Positions 46,876 through 56,987 of a stretch of DNA of 64,000 bases are shown here, in pieces. The stretch comes from Primulina eburnea (taxonomy: Eukaryota; Streptophyta; Magnoliopsida; Lamiales; Gesneriaceae). The stretch covers positions 7,045,869 through 7,109,868 of the forward strand of contig NC_133109.1 in assembly GCF_022965805.1 (NCBI RefSeq). The letters run 5' to 3'. A model generated the notes under the pieces. It saw only the letters and a program-made list of their open reading frames with translations, made no database searches and was not told the DNA's origin. How positions within the stretch are numbered: position 1 is the stretch's first letter; each line of letters opens with the position of its first letter. A program made the translations under genes and the position numbers.

Positions 46876-47662
46876 CGTATTTCTATTCGATCATGTTAGG
46901 CTGAGGCTCAGTTGACCGGTGAGAGTGTCGCTGATGTCCCCGCCGCCCAGTACTGTGGTTTTATGTAGATGGATCCATCGTCATGTCATGTCATGTTGAG
47001 GAAAGTCACAATTAACGATCTGAATTCAACAGAGGAAAATGAAAAGGAAAATGTTTATGATCATGAAAAATGATTTATGTCATGTCATGTTGAGGAAAAA
47101 GGAAATTCATGTTTGCATGTCATGAAAATGTTTATATTTAAAGTTTTATGCATCATGAAAATGTTTACGAAAATGTTAATGTTTATGCATCTTCATGAAA
47201 ACGATATTTTAAGTACAAGTATTTTTCACCGTTATATGTTGACTGTATTACGTATTACTCGTTATAAAGATTATGGTGTGTTGAGTCTTTAGACTCACTA
47301 GGTGTGATGGATGCAGGTTATCATGATAATGCTAATGGAGGTCTTGATGGTTGATCCGACTGGACTGAAGGTGCACATGACCCGAGGACCGACGCTAGTT
47401 TCCGCATATATGTTATGATTTATGTTAAAAGATTTTCATGACTTTTATAATGAGTTTGAGTGGTTTTTGAGAGGTTATAGTATGTGCTATACTTTTCAAA
47501 TGTTATTTTTAGATTTAGAAAAATGTCAGTTGGTTGTTTATTTTGAAACGATGTCAAAAATATTTTATGAAATTTTATGGTTCGGCCGAATGCTATGTGA
47601 GGTTTTTTTAAAAAAAAAATATTTCTAGTACTTTTAAAGCAATAAGAGATGAGGACGTTTCA

Positions 47663-47667
47663 GCCAT
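47663..47667. repeat. Target-site duplication GCCAT (right of solo LTR)
   Basis: Exact copy of 44244-44248. Confidence 0.94.
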
Positions 47668-47692
47668 ATAGTTACTTTTAAACAGAAAGAAT

Positions 47693-48100
47693 ATGGCAAG
47701 AGAGAATAATACTGATTTGGCCGAGGAGTTCATGAAGAAAGTGATAGCTGCAAGGAAGGAGGCAATTGAAGACAAGGTGCTGGAAAAGGCACTTGCTACC
47801 TGGACTAAGATCCAGGAGCTTCAGTCCGCCTTTGAAGGTGGGCTGGTGTCTTCCTCCAAGGAGCTATTAGCAATGGAGAAGTATTATCGACGTCTTCATA
47901 GTGCTGATAGCGCAGACGTCTTCTCTGAAGATGGCGTCTACCTACTCATGCTCTTAAAGGAGCAGATGACTCTGAAAAAGATTGCTTTTTCAGAGGAGTT
48001 TCTGCGTACCTCTTTTGGAGAGTTGTCCACTTGGTTGGCAATCTGGAGAGCGTACGTTAAAAAAGAAATAAAGAATGTACGCCCCCGCTTCTATCATTAA
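47693..48100 (+). CDS. Unknown 135-aa ORF, copy B (intact frame)
   Basis: ATG 47693 to TAA 48098-48100. The protein is predicted to be mostly helical and highly charged: Lys/Glu-rich N-terminus (AEEFMKKVIAARKEAIEDK), a Trp-containing middle (LATWTKIQELQSAF), LLAMEKYYRRLHSADSADVF, and a basic C-terminus (YVKKEIKNVRPRFYH). No zinc finger, protease or membrane motif is seen. It has its own upstream TATA box once the solo LTR is removed, and lies tail-to-tail with the antisense SIRE-like pol. It exists twice in the window (copy A split by the CRM-like insertion). Possibilities: a small viral or transposon accessory protein, or a captured host exon. I cannot name it. Confidence 0.55.
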   Translation: MARENNTDLAEEFMKKVIAARKEAIEDKVLEKALATWTKIQELQSAFEGGLVSSSKELLAMEKYYRRLHSADSADVFSEDGVYLLMLLKEQMTLKKIAFSEEFLRTSFGELSTWLAIWRAYVKKEIKNVRPRFYH

Positions 48101-48226
48101 TGAAGTTCTTATATTCTGATTATTGATTGTTTCTTTCGCTTAGATTTTATTGTCTGCAAACTAAAATTGAACAATCAAAAGAGAGGACTAAATCACAAAC
48201 ATCAATGGAATGAAGATAAAAAACAA
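48101..48226. other. Tail-to-tail spacer, copy B
   Basis: Matches 34908-35029 of copy A with a few percent differences. No signal recognised. Confidence 0.55.
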
Positions 48227-49815
48227 TTAATTTAAGTCTATCAATCCAAGTGTATTTCGAAAATAAGAAAACTTATTCTCAGGCAGAGGTTTCGTCAAGA
48301 TATCTGCTGTTTGTTGATAAGTAGGGACATATTCCGGATGAATGTCCTTCTTCTGCACGTGATCTCTGATGAAATGATGTCTGATATCTATGTGCTTCGT
48401 TCTGGAATGATGTACTGGATTTTGTGTGATTGCAATGGCACTGGTGTTGTCATAGAAGATAGGTGATTCGGAGGCCTGAATTCCGTAGTCTTTTAATTAT
48501 TGTTGCATCCATAGTATTTGAGAACAGCAGTTTCCAGCAGCCAGATATTCTGCTTCTGCAGTAGATGTGGCTATAGAAGTCTGCTTTTACTAAACCAGGA
48601 GATCGATCAGCCTATCACCAAAGAATTGACAGAAACCACTTGTGCTTTTCCTGTCTAATTTGCAACCTGCATAATCAGCATCTGAATATCCAATAAGATT
48701 GAACGATGAATCATTGGGATACCATAAGCCGACATTTTGAGTTCCTTTCAAGTACTTCAAAATACGTTTAGCAGCAATATAATGAGATTGTTTAGGGTTA
48801 GATTGAAATCTTGCACTAATACAAACAGCAAACAAATATCTGGTCTACTGGAAGTAAGATATAACAATGAGCCAATAAGACCACGATACTGAGTTACCTC
48901 TACTGGAATTCCACTTTCATCTTTATCAAGCTTGGTAGATGTGCTCATTGGAGTGGAAGCAGCAAAGCATGCTTCCATACCAAACTTTTTCAGAGCTCCT
49001 TAGTATACTTGGCTTGATTTATGAAAATTCCAGTATCAAGTTGTTTGATCTGTAATCCTATGAAGAATGTTAATTCTCCCATCATGCTCATTTCGAATTA
49101 ATCCTGCATCAATTTAGCAAACTTTGCACATTGTTTGGGGTTAGTTGACCCAAAAATAATATCATCAACGTAAATCTGTACTAATATGATATGTTTATTC
49201 TTGACTAGAGTGAACAGAGTTTTGTCTACTGTCCCAATTGTAAAATCATGATTGACAAGAAATTGTGATAGAGTATCATACCACGCTCTAGGTGCCTGTT
49301 TTAGACCATACAAGGCTTTGTGTGATTTGAATACATGATGAGGTGAGAAATGATCAATAAAACCTGGAGGTTGTTCGACGTAGACCTTTTCTTGTAGTAG
49401 ACCATTTAGAAAAGCACTCTTTACATCCATTTTGATAGACTTTGAAATTTTTGAAAGCAGCAAAGGCCAAAAATATTCTGATAGCTTCGAGCCTTGCTAC
49501 TGGTGCGTAGGTTTCATCATAGTCTATTCCTTCTTCTTGTCTAAAACCTTGAGCCACCAGTCTTGCTTTATTTCTGATCACTGTGCCTTCTTCATTTAAT
49601 TTGTTTCTGAATACCCACCGGGTTCCAATGACAGCTTGGTGAGATGGTCTAGGTACTAGAAACCAAATTTCGTTTCTTTTGAATTGGTTCAGCTCGTCTT
49701 GCGTAGCTTCAATCCAACTAGGATCCAGAAGGGCTTCTTCAATTTTCTTCGGTTCATCCTGAGAAATGAAAGCATCATGCATATATTCATTAATCATTTG
49801 CCTTCTAGTTCTCAA
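48227..49815 (-). pseudogene. SIRE-like RT and RNase H, copy B
   Basis: Same order as 35030-36611: RNase H blocks (YRGLIGSLLYLTSSRPDI, LKYLKGTQNVG, SDADYAGCKLDRKSTSGF) and RT ([59 protein letters not shown]). More frame breaks than copy A: an extra T at about 49432 splits RT, and small indels near 48993, 48836 and 48590 split RNase H. It differs by several percent from copy A below about 49440 and is nearly identical above it. Confidence 0.9.
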
Positions 49816-51423
49816 AGGCGCTGCTGATAACCAAAGAGGGAGGATGAGATTTTCTCAAAATAAAAGGGTTTAAAAGGATTTTTTCCAGATTTGATATATT
49901 TGGATTTATCTCTTCTGAACCAATAGCAGGTTCTGGATTATCAGCTGCTGGTACTGGTATGTCTAATATTTGTACTTCTGGTTCTGGTAATGGAATGTCT
50001 GGTTCTGGATTTTGAACATCTTTTATACTAGCTTCTGCATCATCTTCACTATCCAGTTCCAAGTGAATTTTGTCTAACCTATTACTCAAATTTGACATAT
50101 TAGATATTTCAGGAGCACTGCTGTCCTCGTCAAAGACAACATGAACCGATTCTTCAACAGTAAGGTTCTATTATTGAAGATTCTGAAAACTTTGCTCACA
50201 GCAGAGTAACCAAAGAATAGTCTAGCATCTGATTTTGAATCAAATGCAGTTAAATAGTTTTTGCCATTATTGAGCACAAAGCATTTGCAGCCGAAAACAT
50301 GAAAATAAGATATATTAGGCTTACTCCCTTTCCATATCTCATAAGGAGTCTGGTTATGCCTTATGTTGATCATTGTTCTGTTTTGCGTATAACATGTAGG
50401 GTTGATTGCTTCTGCCCAGAAGCGCTGAGAAATGTCCGCATCTGCTAGCATTGTTCTAGCAGCTTCTTTAAGGGTTCTGTTTCTCCTCTCAGCTACTCCG
50501 TTTTGTTGAGGCGTTCCGGCAGCTGAATATTCATGATGAATCCCCTGTTAATCTAAGTACAACTCAAGAATTCTGTTAGGTTACTCAGTACCCCGATCAC
50601 TTCTGATTTTAATGACAGAAAAGGATTTTTCATTTTGAATCTTTTTCAGAAGCTTGATCAGGAGGCTACTGGTTTGATATTTTCCAGCAAGAAATATTAC
50701 CCAAGTAAATCTAGAAAAATCATCAATAACAACAAGGGTATATTTCATTCCCCCTAAGCTCATGGTAGGGATTGTACCAAATAAGTCCATATGCAGCAAT
50801 TCCAAACATCTTGAAGTTGATTTGCTACCTTTGTTCTTGAAGCTGGATCTTATCTGTATCCCAAGCTGACAAGCAGAACAAACATGATTCTTAACAAAAT
50901 TAATGTCAGGCAAACCATCGACTATATTATGCTTTTTGAGATTGTTGATAGATTTGAAATTCAGATGATTCAACCTCTTGTGCCAGAGCCAATGTTTATC
51001 ACTAAGAGAGGCAACTAAACATGTAGGAGCATTAACATGATCTAAGTTCCAAGAAACTCTGTAGGTGTTGCCCTCTCTCTTTCTAGTTAATAAAGTAGAC
51101 TCAGCAGAATCTTTAACTATGCATGTCTGCTTCTGAAAAACTACAGAATAACCATTATCACACAGTTGACTAATGCTGATTAAATTATAACAGAGATTCT
51201 CAACCAGTAGTACGTCATTGATAGTTATGTTACCATGGATAATCTTATCCTTACCCACGGTTTTACTTTTTGAGTTGTCCCCAAAATTTATCTTTGGTCC
51301 AGTACCACTCATTACTTTGGAAAGTAGATTTTTCTGTCCAGTCATGTGTCTGGAACATCCACTGTCCAGATACCATGTTGATCTGCTTACTTTAGCTTTC
51401 TTTACCTGTTCCTGCAAACACAA
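49805..51423 (-). pseudogene. SIRE-like protease, integrase and hinge, copy B
   Basis: Mirrors 36601-38219: protease WYLDSGCSRHMTG, zinc module HKRLNHLNF ... CSACQLG, core with two nonsense codons at the same places, PYEIWKGSKPNISYF, and the PEPD hinge. Only about four base differences from copy A over about 1.8 kb by eye, including the shared nonsense codons, so those stops predate the duplication or were copied by conversion. Confidence 0.9.
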
Positions 51424-51649
51424 ATTTTAGTATCTGGTACCTAATCTACTTGGGTCCAACCTTATTAATCCCTTAGGAAGCCACATTTGTACAATTTTTG
51501 GTGATTTTGTACTTCAGGTATCCATAGAGGTGTGTGCAGCAGAGGGTCTATTATTTCTATGCATCTCAGAATGTTGTTCTTCCCTTTTGTTCCTTTTGTC
51601 TAGCCTGTATCTCTTCTGAACAGGTCTAGAATTATAGTACTGGTAGTTT
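51424..51649 (-). pseudogene. SIRE-like Gag-protease junction fragment, copy B
   Basis: Matches 38220-38446; cut by the Tekay-like LTR at the same base as copy A, which shows that the two loci share one ancestral insertion. Confidence 0.65.
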
Positions 51650-54364
51650 TGTAGTGCCCGAATTCAGTACACGTATAACTCATGCATTTATTTAATTAAT
51701 AAAGTATTTATTTAATTTTAGAACGAGTCTTAGTAGTGCATGATCTATTTAAATGCATTATTTAAAATTAATTATGTTTATGTGATGCACGTTAAAATGT
51801 TTTTCAACTTTCATGTTTCAGGCGATTACCCGAGGCGGGATCGAGGAAAAGACCGATGACGATTTTGGCAATTTAAAACACGGTATTTTTATTTTAAGTG
51901 GAGGATGGGGAATTTTAAAGGATTTACTAAGTTTTAGTATTTTAAAGTCTTATTTAGGTGTTGAGTGATTTAAGAGTTTAAAACTTTTAAAATTGGTGTG
52001 TAATTATTTTAATTGAAGAGTTTGATTAAATTAGTGTGTGCTAACCTTTTTGTAGTATTTTAATTGGTTAACTTAGCACTAATTTCTCCTAATTAAAAAC
52101 CCACACACACGTTACATACACTCACATACACTTACACATTTTTACGCACAATAAAACACACAACACACCCTACACATCTTATTTTCAGATTTTTAATAAG
52201 AGAGAAAACCTAGGGTTCTTCCTCAAGTGAGCAGCCGCCCCTCCCCTTCAGTTCCAGCAAAGTTTTTGTTGAATTTCCTTCAAATAAAATCGTGCCACGT
52301 TCGTCCCGGATCGACCCTCACTCCGTTTCCGCTTCAGTATCGTCGTTACGGTATTTTAAATATCAAAGACACGTATAATCTTTCTTTTGCTGCATCGATC
52401 ATATCATATTATGTGTTGCGCTGTTTTATGCGTAAAAATATATGTGACGTTCGTTGTTTGAGCGGAAAATAGTTTGGATCAGTTTTGAGATAATTTTAGA
52501 TCTGAAAACTCGCTTTTGCTGTCATTTATAAAATTGCGATTTTTTGGTCGTGAGTCTGAGAAAACTTTCAACATGAAAATTGTAGAAATTTTTGATACCT
52601 TCGATTTGACAGTAAATTCAAAATATTTGGATAAAAATTGAGTGAGTTATGGCTTTTTTTGTAAGACAGCTAAAACTGCGTTTTTCAGAAAATTATGTAT
52701 TGATGCGTTCTTGAAGTTTAATTGTTGCAGGATTCGTTGGGGATTGACGGGTGAATGTTACTGTGTCTAGGTATGTTTATCATGTTGTTGGGATGTATAC
52801 TGAGGTGTCGTTTCACGTCGTTAGGCTCTTGGGAGAATGAGTAGCCTTGTGAACCATTTTCTGTCAAAAGTTTTGTTTAAGGGTTTTTGAGTTATTTGGG
52901 ATATTTGGTTGTTTTGGGGACAATTGTATAGGCTCAAGTCATTGATTTAGTATCCTAAGATGGTCTCTTGGTGCCGATTAATGATCTGTACAATCGAGTC
53001 TAGACTGTTAAACAAAACCTGTTCAGAATTTTCGGGTGTTGGCTTGTCCCGCAGGTACACGAACCCGCGGACGGACCCTGGCACGGGGTCCGTGCCTTTT
53101 TTTCTCCGTGATGCCATTTCAGCATGCCAACACGGACCCCCACACGGACCCTGGCACGGGGTCCGTGCCTTTGCTTTCCTTCGATGTGGCAATCAACCGA
53201 GTCTACACGGACCCTTTGACGGACCCTGACACGGGGTCCGTGTCCCTTCCTTTTGTTGGTCCTTCCTTTGCGCAAACACACGGACCCAAACACGGACCCG
53301 GACCCGGGGTCCGTGTACTTATTGTTTTGGGAAAAACATAATTGTTTGTTTTGGGGTTTCATATGATGGTTTAGTACACTGATTTAAATGAGGTCAAGTC
53401 CCGAGAGTTTTAGAACGTCTTAAGTTGTTTATGGGGTTTGGTGGTGAGCAAGTGTACTTACGTCTAAGCAATGCAAGTTAAGTACTTAAAATTCATTTAG
53501 TATGTGCACCAACGGCCCTGATCGAAGTCCACCGAATCCCTCAACGCCAAGTAAGTATGTTCGACCTACAAGAAAATATTTTTAAATTTTTGAGATATGC
53601 TGAATGTCTTGTGACCAATTTATGAATGGGTTTGGAAGTCGGTGAACGTGGCCGAGAACCTCTCCACCCCGTTAAATCATGAACGGGTTTAGATCGTGAT
53701 CGGAAAGCGTTAAATCATAAACATGGACCAATCAGCCCATTAAATTATTAATGGGGATCTCATGTATGTGGCAGTAGATACGTCCCTGTCATCCCGGTAC
53801 TGTGGTTTAGTTTGATCTGGCGATTATGTTATGGGTCACTTGCTTTGAAACATTCTCTATGCAAAATTATGAAGTTCATGTATGTTCAAGTATGTACCAT
53901 TATGCAAGCATGTTTATGAAAAGCTTTCACGTTGTGACACGTCTATGTTATGTACATATGTTCAGTTTAGTGCTAGTTCAAGTTTCAAGTATGTATGTCC
54001 TATTTTAAAGTTGTGTGTGGTTTTATTACGTAATACTCGTTATACGTGTTGAGTCTTTAGACTCACTAGACTTGATGGATGCAGGTGAGGATGTTTATGA
54101 GGAGACAGGAGGGGGGACCAAGGAGCAGGCTTGGACTGAGCGGGAGGGTAAACCCGAGGACCGCCCACGTTATTTTTACGATTTTTATGCAGTTTAAAAT
54201 ACTCTGATTTGATGTGGGTTACAATGTTTGAAACTAGCATTTTGTCAACAAATTTAATTGGTGAATGGACGATGTAGTGACGACCGTATTGCTTTTATTT
54301 TCGTATTCCAAAAAATTTTTAATCATTCGGCGAATTTTAGTAATAAAAAGTACGGTACGTTACA
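51650..54364 (+). repeat. 5' LTR of Tekay-like element, copy B (2715 bp)
   Basis: TGTAGTGCCCG to GGTACGTTACA. About 3 percent different from copy A in the first few hundred bases. Confidence 0.92.
53055..53320. repeat. CACGGACCC/GGGTCCGTG array in Tekay-like LTR, copy B
   Basis: Same arrangement as 39851-40105, with a better preserved unit near 53070-53095 (CGGACCCTGGCACGGGGTCCG). This unit appears lost or altered in copy A, so array length varies. Confidence 0.9.
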
Positions 54365-54366
54365 GT

Positions 54367-54378
54367 TGGTATCAGAGC
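54367..54378 (+). promoter_or_regulatory. Primer-binding site, iMet type (Tekay-like copy B)
   Basis: TGGTATCAGAGC two bases after the LTR. Confidence 0.93.
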
Positions 54379-54598
54379 GGTGTTCTTGTAAATGGTTATG
54401 CCTACTGCCAGTCGCAAGAAGCTCACGAAGTCGCACCTCAAGTCTGTAAGTTTTAATGTGTCAAATTATGTTATGTAGTAAGCATTAAGTTCTGATTTCA
54501 GCATGTGCATATTTTACAGTTCAAGTACGTGTATCTTCTGTTTTTTATATCATGTTCATGCATGTGGACTTACGTGTTGGGTAAATTATTGGAACAAT

Positions 54599-55676
54599 AT
54601 GCCTCCTAGACGTGTAATTGACCGTGGAGCAAGGGAAGAGGGCCAAGAGCCTCGATGTGAGGAGAGGACCAATCCTCCACCCCCACCCCCAGACATTCAG
54701 GCACAGATGCTTGCAGGAATGACTCAGTTCTTCGAACAGTTTGCGGGGAACCAGGCTGCAGTTGATGCAGGGGCGAGGCCTCGACCTGAGGCAGTGTACG
54801 AGAGGTTTAGGAGGATGAATCCTAAGGATTTTTCTGGTACCACAGACCCGATGATAGCTGAGGGATGGATTAAGTCAATCGAGGTAATCTTCGACTTCAT
54901 GGAACTGACCGATGCAGATAGGGTCAGGTGTGCCACGTTCCTTCTGACAGGGGACGTCAGACTGTGGTGGGAGAGCGCATCAGTGGCAGTCAACTTGCAG
55001 GTGCTGCCTTGGAATGGTTTCAAGAAGGTCTTTTACTCCAAGTACTTCACTGAGGAAGTACTCTCTCGCCTAACCAGCGAGTTTATGACACATCGTCAGG
55101 GTGACAATAGTGTTGCAGATTTTGTTAGGAAGTTTGAGAGAGGGTGTCACTTTGTACCCCTCATTGCGAATGATGTCCAGGCAAAGTTGAGGCATTTCCT
55201 GAATGGTTTGCGGCCGATCTTGCGCCGTGACGTCCGAGTAGCTGGTCCTACTAGCTATGCAATCGCCGTATCTATAGCATTGGCAGCAGAGCAGGATCTG
55301 AGGGATATCGAGATGGACAGGCAGGGCAAGAGGCCCTATAAGGCACCACCGCAACACCAGCAGCAGCAGCATCAGAGACCTCAGTTTAAGAGGTCGTTTC
55401 AGGGGCCGCCAGGGAAGAAGCCATGTTAAGGACCGCCAAAGGGCAAGGGTCCAATACAGCAGCAGATGGCGTCTCAGAAACCCGGGAATTTCCCAGTGTG
55501 TCAGAAATGTAATCGCCAGCATCCCGGACCATGCTTATGGGGATCCGAAAAATGTTTTAAATGTGGGGCCAGTGACCACATGCTAAAGGAGTGCCCACAG
55601 TGGAAGCAGCCAACCCAGGACAGAGTGTTCGCCATGCATGCACACGAGGCGAACACGGATACTACACTGTTAACCG
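54599..55676 (+). pseudogene. Tekay-like Gag, copy B, with one nonsense codon
   Basis: Same organisation as copy A. At 55427-55429 the codon after GKKPC is TAA, where copy A has CAA, consistent with C-to-T decay. The frame then continues through the zinc knuckle region (CQKCNRQH, CFKCGASDHMLKECP) to LLTG at 55676, the proposed exon end. Confidence 0.88.
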
Positions 55677-55856
55677 GTAACTTGTTTAATTCAGTATAGT
55701 ATTAAATTCTTGCCTTGCATGTTGAAATTTCATTTGGGATTATTAGAGTGATAGTGATATTTTGTGGGATTTGGAATAATAATTTTTTTTTGCTATGTTT
55801 GAGGTTAATGTTAGAATTTTTGGGATATAAGTTTGTGTTGTGCTAACGTCTCTCAG
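55677..55856 (+). other. Candidate 180-bp intron between gag and protease
   Basis: Starts GTAACT and ends TGCTAACGTCTCTCAG: GT...AG ends with a branch-point-like CTAAC 11 bases before the 3' site. T-rich, contains in-frame stops, and is 180 bp, a multiple of three, so removing it joins LLTG to YIFIKRLATQALIDSGATHSF in frame (phase 1). The beginning of the same sequence is present in copy A. It could instead be an insertion, since the two borders resemble each other (GGTAACTTGTTTAATT and GGATATATTTTCATT). Confidence 0.5.
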
Positions 55857-56515
55857 GATATATTTTCATTAAGAGATTAGCCACTCAGGCCTTGATAGAT
55901 TCAGGAGCCACCCATTCTTTCATTTCGGAAACATTTTCTATTCACTTGGATATCAAGACCATTGGACTCGACGTGAATTATTCTGTGACTGTCCCATCAA
56001 GGGAAGAACTGTCAGCTACTAGTGTGGTCAGAGACATTGATCTAGAATTGCACGGCCTCCTGGTGCATGCTGATTTGATCGTCTTGCCGATGCCAGAATT
56101 CGACATTATTTTAGGAATGGACTGGCTGACGAGGAACAGAGTTCTGATTGGCTTTCAGAAGAGGTCAGTATTGGTTAGACCACCGGGCATGGAGCAGTTT
56201 CTTTTTGAACTAGCCAGGTGGAGAAGTTTCCCTCGCATGATCTCTTGCATGCAGGCTAGGAGACTTATTTCTAAGGGGTGTCAGGCCTTCTTGGCCAGCA
56301 TTATTTCTGCACCTGACATGCCCACTCCGTCTTTATCAGAGGTGCCAGTAGTCAGAGACTTCCCAGACGTCTTTCCTGATGACGTCACAGGCCTTCCACG
56401 AGAGAGAGAGGTGGAGTTTGCAATCGATCTTATGCCAGGCACTGTGCCAATCTCTAAGGCACCGTACCGATTAGCTCCAGCTGAAATGTTAGAACTCAAG
56501 CAGCAGATTCATCTA
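55857..56515 (+). pseudogene. Tekay-like aspartic protease and RT start
   Basis: Encodes LIDSGATHSFISETF with catalytic DSG, VLPMPEFDIILGMDWLT, and the linker to RT (PVVRDFPDVFPDDVTGLP, EVEFAIDLMPGTVPISKAPYR). It stops at LKQQ, where a deletion joins it to RNase H. The whole RT catalytic region is missing. Confidence 0.9.
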
Positions 56516-56583
56516 AGCTCGGGTTAGGCGCAGTATTGATGCAGCAGGGCCGGGTTATAGCTTATGCTTCCAGGCAGTTGAAG

Positions 56584-56588
56584 GTGCA
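56584..56588. repeat. Target-site duplication GTGCA (left of Cassandra LTR)
   Basis: GTGCA recurs at 56988-56992; removing the LTR and one copy restores the RNase H reading frame. Confidence 0.94.
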
Positions 56589-56987
56589 TGTAGCGTCCCA
56601 TATTCGACGACTGTCCTCACTGTACCAAGACTAGTCTTTCCAGCGTGCTTATGTCCTCACTCACACGCACCCTAGGAAACTTCCCAGGAGGTCACCCATC
56701 CCAAAATTGCCCCAAGTCAAGCACGCTTAACTTTGGAGTTCTTATGTGATGAGCTACCGAAAAGAAGATGCACATTCGTGATATGAGTAGTATCAATCAA
56801 ATCTTTTAAGCCATCTTCAACTGTACACTCCATTACATTGAACAGTCTCAGAATCCCTCTCTTTCCAGTGTGAGAACGGTTCATTCATGTTCCCTCCACC
56901 TAGAAGCCTGCCAGGAGCCGCTCATTGTCCGTGCCACCTCATGGCACCGGCGATCACCCCCCGCCCTCTTCAGCCCCGGGCCTCACA
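56589..56987. mobile_element. Cassandra solo LTR (399 bp)
   Basis: TGTAGCGTCCC to GGGCCTCACA with an exact GTGCA duplication. It contains a 5S rRNA-like domain, the defining mark of Cassandra terminal-repeat retrotransposons in miniature. No internal region is present, so it is a solo LTR. Confidence 0.92.
56674..56770 (-). other. 5S rRNA-derived domain inside the Cassandra LTR
   Basis: On the minus strand AGTTAAGCGTGCTTG (box A region), GGGATGGGTGACC (intermediate element) and TCCTGGGAAG (box C region) match plant 5S rRNA in order, with internal changes and a modified 5' part. It could still bind TFIIIA-type factors, but it is not a 5S gene of an rDNA array. Confidence 0.88.

Larger units (their letters stand above)
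44249..47662 (+). mobile_element. Solo LTR of a Tekay-like Gypsy family (3414 bp)
   Basis: Begins TGTAACGTCCCG and ends GAGGACGTTTCA, with exact GCCAT duplication and no internal region: the product of recombination between the two LTRs. A TATA box (GTATAAAAAT, about 44755) lies upstream of a GC-rich 45120-45960 stretch. Near the 3' end it carries CCCAGTACTGTGG and GAGTCTTTAGACTC, also present in the Tekay-like LTR, supporting the clade. No real gene inside; short frames there are chance. Confidence 0.93.

Noticed and set aside
56674..56770. 5S rRNA gene
   Set aside because: Only part of the gene matches, there are many changes, it is single copy and sits within a TG...CA LTR with a target-site duplication; it is the 5S-derived domain of Cassandra.
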